DNA from: Bacteroidales bacterium
Lineage (GTDB): Bacteria; Bacteroidota; Bacteroidia; Bacteroidales; Muribaculaceae
Length of the DNA stretch: 27,044 bases
Assembly (NCBI GenBank): GCA_004552725.1
Contig: SFNM01000017.1
Coordinates: forward strand, 1 to 27,044
Direction: 5' to 3'
Program-made: the position numbers and the translations under genes
Shown: one piece after another, positions 25,864 to 27,044 of the stretch
Layout of the letters: each line of letters starts with the position of its first letter
Position numbering within the stretch: position 1 is the first letter of the stretch
Notes under the pieces: generated by a model
Told to the model about the DNA's origin: nothing
The model's database searches: none
The model's input: only the letters and a program-made list of their open reading frames with translations

Positions 25864-26589
25864 CTATTCGAAATAAAAGGTGAGCACCACCATTTTGGAA
25901 GTGGCTTTAGAGAGCGATTGAGTGATGGCGAAGCGAGTAGGGTCGTCGGCCAAATCCGGACGGTCGGAGGTGAGTATATTGCTCAATCCAAGGCAGAATT
26001 TGAGTTCCGGTATGAGTTTGAAGTATGGCAAATAGAAGTCGCACCCGAAACCGATGCTTACGAAAAAATCGCTCGAACCGGTTTTGATGAAGTCGGAGCG
26101 CTTTTTGCTTACATCGAAGGCCGGCATTATACCTCCCACCACGTATGGACGTGCATTGCGCACGCGTTGCGCGGCATATTTTATGTCGAACGGGAGCACC
26201 ACATACGACGACTTGAGGTTCTGCCGCTCCGTGGCGCCGGAGTCCCAATCGCGGAATGTAAGGTCGCGACTGCCGAAATACATGCCCGGAGTAAACCGGA
26301 GCGAGAAATAGTTGTTGAGGCGAAATTCCAACACGCCGTTGACTGAAAAACCGGGTTGGTAATTCGCTTGGTCGGCGCGCCATTGCATTCCGTCGTCGGT
26401 GATGAACCCATTATGTGTGAAGCGTATATCGTCGACATGAAAGCCAAATCCGAAGCCCAAATGCCACGGACGCAAGTCGGCGTATGGACGATTTTCGAGT
26501 TTATCGTTCAGCCGTCGAGCGTAGGCAGGCTGCGCCATAAATAATGCCGCAACTGCCAAAATGCACAATGTCAAAACTTTTTTCATCAA
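25864..26589 (-). CDS. porT: Type IX secretion outer-membrane protein PorT
   Basis: This 241-residue protein begins with a signal peptide (core VLTLCILAVAALFMA, cleavage near AYA, about residue 24). It then shows the features of the PorT family: a WHLGFGFGFHVDDIRF strand near residues 42-57, SYVVLPFDIKYAAQRV near the middle, and ARPYVVGGIMPAFDVS. PorT is an outer-membrane barrel protein of the type IX system. Two ATG codons are adjacent (26589 and 26586); the first is taken. In Porphyromonas gingivalis porT lies apart from porPKLMN, whereas here it heads the operon, 3 nt before porP. General outer-membrane beta-barrel proteins are the main alternative. Confidence 0.82.
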   Translation of the reverse strand: MMKKVLTLCILAVAALFMAQPAYARRLNDKLENRPYADLRPWHLGFGFGFHVDDIRFTHNGFITDDGMQWRADQANYQPGFSVNGVLEFRLNNYFSLRFTPGMYFGSRDLTFRDWDSGATERQNLKSSYVVLPFDIKYAAQRVRNARPYVVGGIMPAFDVSKKRSDFIKTGSSDFFVSIGFGCDFYLPYFKLIPELKFCLGLSNILTSDRPDLADDPTRFAITQSLSKATSKMVVLTFYFE

Positions 26590-26597
26590 TAAAATAA

Positions 26598-26651
26598 CGT
26601 CGCTACCGCTAAATTATTGTGTAATAGCCCTCGTCGCCTCCCTCCGCTAAA
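26598..26651 (-). repeat. Imperfect direct repeats in the porT leader
   Basis: On the plus strand CGTCGC-tac-CGCTAAA (26598-26613) and CGTCGC-ctccctc-CGCTAAA (26632-26651) share both halves but differ in the spacer between them. They begin 34 nt apart, just upstream of porT. No TTG-N20-TAnnTTTG promoter is evident in the porT direction here, so a dedicated regulator or alternative sigma factor is possible; this is inference. Confidence 0.4.
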
Positions 26652-26712
26652 AAAATCGTTCGAATTTTGGTGTGGCGAACCAAATTTTGCACCAAACCAC
26701 GTTTTTGCATAG

Positions 26713-26720
26713 TAACTTTG
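26713..26720 (+). promoter_or_regulatory. -7 element of the promoter for the coiled-coil gene
   Basis: TAACTTTG matches the Bacteroidota -7 consensus and points to the gene at 26766. The nearest TTG on the upstream side (26687-26689) is 23 nt away, a little long. The leader after it (26727-26765) is rich in A and C, nearly free of G, and repeats ACTCAA three times. Confidence 0.5.
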
Positions 26721-26765
26721 TGGCAGAAAACTCAAACTCAAACTATAACTCAAACACACACTACT

Positions 26766-27044
26766 ATGCAACACTCTTTTTCAAACCTTTCTTCTCTTCT
26801 GTCGCGTTGCGGCGCAAAACTGGCCGACGCAGTCATCAACGAAATCAACACCGCCATCTACCAAGCCGTCAACGGCCACGCCGAAGAAATCACAGCCGAT
26901 GCAGCCACCCTCCGCACCGAAGTTGACGACGCACAAGCCGCTCGTAAGCAAGCCCGCGACGAACGTCGCGCCCAAAAGCAAGCACAAAAAGAAGCCCAAA
27001 AAGCCGCTGAAAACGACGACGAACCCGTAAATGAATCCCGCACC
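26766..27044 (+). CDS. Hypothetical coiled-coil-like protein, 3' part cut by window edge
   Basis: The plus strand is open from an ATG at 26766 to the window edge (93 codons), and a -7 promoter element precedes it. I do not recognise the family. The first 40 residues are mixed and could form a small helical domain (SSLLSRCGAKLADAVINEI). Residues 55-85 are rich in Ala, Gln, Arg, Lys and Glu, with repeated QKxAQK units, and so are probably a charged helix or coiled coil. There is no signal peptide, so it should be cytoplasmic. Codon use is C-rich at third positions like the surrounding genes, which supports real coding. It is divergent from porT. Confidence 0.6.
   Translation, partial: MQHSFSNLSSLLSRCGAKLADAVINEINTAIYQAVNGHAEEITADAATLRTEVDDAQAARKQARDERRAQKQAQKEAQKAAENDDEPVNESRT

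Noticed and set aside
26586..26774. A 62-codon minus-strand frame upstream of porT
   Set aside because: Its composition is Ser/Leu/Phe-rich with no domain, and it covers the intergenic promoter region; it is a chance frame.

Overview
The window reads as a stretch of Bacteroidota chromosome, order Bacteroidales, most likely an anaerobic gut or oral lineage (Muribaculaceae or Porphyromonadaceae-like; family placement is inference). The evidence is a complete type IX secretion core (porT-porP-porK-porL-porM-porN), a DUF4143-type AAA ATPase, DUF3098 and DUF3667 proteins, a long single-chain pyruvate:ferredoxin oxidoreductase, and promoters of the Bacteroidota kind (TTG, about 20 nt, TAnnTTTG). 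No tRNA, rRNA, CRISPR array, insertion sequence or phage gene was seen.

Layout. 1-593: 5' part of an AAA_14/DUF4143 ATPase gene (minus strand, cut by the window edge), its promoter, and a perfect 21+2+21 palindrome just upstream of it. 708-4318: nifJ (minus) with its terminator and promoter. 4498-9192: a plus-strand housekeeping run of ftsX, a DUF3098 protein, uppP, truB, queA and a DUF3667 membrane protein, tightly packed with several overlaps. 9357-9398: a strong hairpin terminating both this run and the facing one. 9419-16698: a minus-strand run carA, carB, M16 zinc protease. 16851-19587: plus-strand speA and truA, coupled by a 1-nt overlap. 19593-26589: the type IX secretion operon on the minus strand. 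26766-27044: the start of an unrecognised coiled-coil-like gene on the plus strand, cut by the window edge.

How the genes fit together. PorK and PorN form the outer-membrane ring, PorL and PorM the proton-driven inner-membrane motor, and PorP and PorT are outer-membrane barrel components, so this operon supplies most of the secretion core. The sov/sprA translocon, the attachment complex and any substrates lie outside the window. FtsX and UppP serve cell division and the undecaprenyl carrier cycle; TruB, TruA and QueA modify tRNA; CarAB makes carbamoyl phosphate; SpeA starts polyamine synthesis; NifJ feeds acetyl-CoA and reduced ferredoxin.

Most of the window is ordinary core genome. The observations least explained by the genes are the 44-bp palindrome abutting the ATPase promoter, a perfect 12-bp hairpin inside the truA coding sequence where the por operon should terminate, a palindrome covering the ftsX -7 box, direct repeats in the porT leader, and low-complexity insertions in PorL and PorN. 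I did not find convincing evidence of a wholly new system.
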